A stretch of DNA of 64,000 bases, from positions 2,356,001-2,420,000 of the forward strand of contig NZ_CP117782.1 of the NCBI RefSeq assembly GCF_028657905.1. The letters run 5' to 3'. The DNA is from Burkholderia sp. FERM BP-3421. GTDB lineage: Bacteria > Pseudomonadota > Gammaproteobacteria > Burkholderiales > Burkholderiaceae. Positions within the stretch are counted from its first letter, which is position 1; every line of letters starts with the position of its first letter. Shown here one piece after another: positions 63,082 to 64,000 of the stretch. The notes beneath the pieces are model-generated. The model saw only the letters and a program-made list of their open reading frames with translations. It was not told the origin of the DNA and ran no database searches. Both the position numbers and the translations under genes were made by a program.

Positions 63082-63099
63082 ATTAATACTATTAATACT
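63082..63099. promoter_or_regulatory. Tandem ATTAATACT repeats in the dgoR-dgoD region
   Basis: Two directly adjacent copies of ATTAATACT (63082-63090, 63091-63099), in an AT-rich patch between the two divergent genes. GntR/FadR regulators often bind here; the sequence TAGTATTAATAGTATTAAT on the minus strand is a candidate operator. Confidence 0.5.
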
Positions 63100-63166
63100 A
63101 CTTTTAAAACGACCGGTGTAGTATCGACGCATCGTTCCGATCGCACCCGACCAGGAGACTCCCGCG

Positions 63167-64000
63167 ATGAAAATCACCCGCATCGAGACCTTCATCGTCC
63201 CGCCCCGCTGGCTGTTCCTGAAGATCGAGACCGACGCGGGGCTGGTCGGCTGGGGCGAGCCGATCGTCGAGGGTCGCGCGCACACGGTCGAAGCCGCCGT
63301 GCACGAGCTGGCCGACTACCTGATCGGCCAGGACCCGCTGCGCATCGAGGATCACTGGCAGGTGATGTACCGCGCCGGCTTCTATCGCGGCGGCCCGATC
63401 ACCATGAGCGCGATCGCGGGCGTCGACCAGGCGCTGTGGGACATCAAGGGCAAGCATCACGACGCGCCCATCCACGCGCTGCTCGGCGGCCAGGTCCGCG
63501 ACCGCATCAAGGTCTATTCGTGGATCGGCGGCGACCGTCCGCACGACGTCGCGGCCAACGCGCGCGCGGTGGTCGACCGCGGCTTCAAGGCGGTCAAGAT
63601 GAACGGCTCGGAGGAACTGCAGATCGTCGACTCGTTCGACAAGGTCGAGCAGGTGATCGCGAACGTCGCGGCGGTGCGCGAGGCGGTCGGCCCGCACGTC
63701 GGCATCGGCGTCGATTTCCATGGCCGCGTGCACAAGCCGATGGCCAAGGTGCTCGCGAAGGAACTCGACCCGTACAAGCTGATGTTCATCGAGGAGCCGG
63801 TGCTGTCCGAGCACGCGGAGGCGCTGCGCGACATCGCGAGCCAGACCGGCACGCCGATCGCGCTGGGCGAGCGGCTCTACTCGCGCTGGGACTTCAAGCA
63901 GGTGCTCGCGGGCGGCTACGTCGACATCATCCAGCCCGACGCCTCGCACGCGGGCGGCATCACCGAGTGCCGCAAGATCGCCACCCTCGCGGAAGCCTAC
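63167..64000 (+). CDS. dgoD: D-galactonate dehydratase, N-terminal part
   Basis: Converts D-galactonate to 2-keto-3-deoxygalactonate in the De Ley-Doudoroff pathway. 278 codons are present and the gene runs past the right edge (full length about 380). The enolase-superfamily pattern is clear: capping domain start MKITRIETFIVPPRWLFLK, the GFYRGGPITMSAIAGVDQAL segment typical of galactonate dehydratases, the metal ligands in GVDFHGRVHKP and FIEEPV, and ALGERLYSRWDF. The start has GGAG about 12 bases upstream. Next to dgoR. Confidence 0.92.
   Translation, partial: MKITRIETFIVPPRWLFLKIETDAGLVGWGEPIVEGRAHTVEAAVHELADYLIGQDPLRIEDHWQVMYRAGFYRGGPITMSAIAGVDQALWDIKGKHHDAPIHALLGGQVRDRIKVYSWIGGDRPHDVAANARAVVDRGFKAVKMNGSEELQIVDSFDKVEQVIANVAAVREAVGPHVGIGVDFHGRVHKPMAKVLAKELDPYKLMFIEEPVLSEHAEALRDIASQTGTPIALGERLYSRWDFKQVLAGGYVDIIQPDASHAGGITECRKIATLAEAY

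Overview
The window comes from a high-GC beta-proteobacterium, almost certainly Burkholderia in the broad sense. The signs are strong G/C bias at third codon positions, the sucCD-terC-pilin-pglL and recA-recX neighbourhoods, a BepA-like peptidase next to moaC, and close resemblance of the housekeeping proteins to Burkholderia homologues. Both ends are cut: pyruvate kinase on the left (minus strand) and galactonate dehydratase on the right (plus strand).

Layout. 1-9.9 kb is core metabolism and envelope: pyk, pgk, azlCD, ilvE, a zinc-finger protein, waaF, an NTF2-like protein, a YheT-type hydrolase, a BepA-like periplasmic protease and moaC. 10-12.8 kb holds small, poorly known proteins (DUF2939, SWIM, DUF2501). 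12.9-16 kb is a minor type IV pilin and a PglL-type O-glycosyltransferase, separated by a dense array of degenerate 14-bp tandem repeats. 16-26 kb is terC, sucCD, a DUF2889 protein, recX-recA with a perfect LexA box, a TctDE-like two-component pair and an MHS-family transporter.

26.3-41.2 kb is a genomic island inserted at the 3' end of a tRNA-Met(CAU) gene. The last 18-20 bases of the tRNA occur three times (26327, 37006, 41171), each followed by a different intrinsic terminator, which suggests two elements in tandem. The first carries a tyrosine integrase, a probable Kiwa anti-phage pair (kwaA-kwaB), an IS407-type insertion sequence, an HNH endonuclease, an N4-cytosine-type DNA methyltransferase with a possible ribbon-helix-helix N-terminus, and a McrB/McrC-like restriction pair. 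It ends in an AT-rich patch with unknown membrane proteins. The second carries arsenic resistance: arsR, a truncated arsI/cadI remnant, acr3, arsC and arsH, then an unknown membrane protein.

41.3-49.5 kb returns to core-like DNA: a LysE-family exporter and a Rcs-like phosphorelay with two hybrid histidine kinases (one with an HPt domain, one without), an RcsB-like regulator and a 62-residue protein. 50-64 kb is accessory metabolism: a fatty-acid desaturase, a Tat-exported purple-acid-phosphatase-like enzyme, a GntR-controlled dicarboxylate symporter, a GNAT enzyme, a TetR-controlled EmrAB-type tripartite efflux operon, a GFA-family protein, and the dgoR/dgoD galactonate locus.

The parts most worth following up are the defence island, the 14-bp repeat array beside the pilin glycosylation gene, and the structure of the ars operon.
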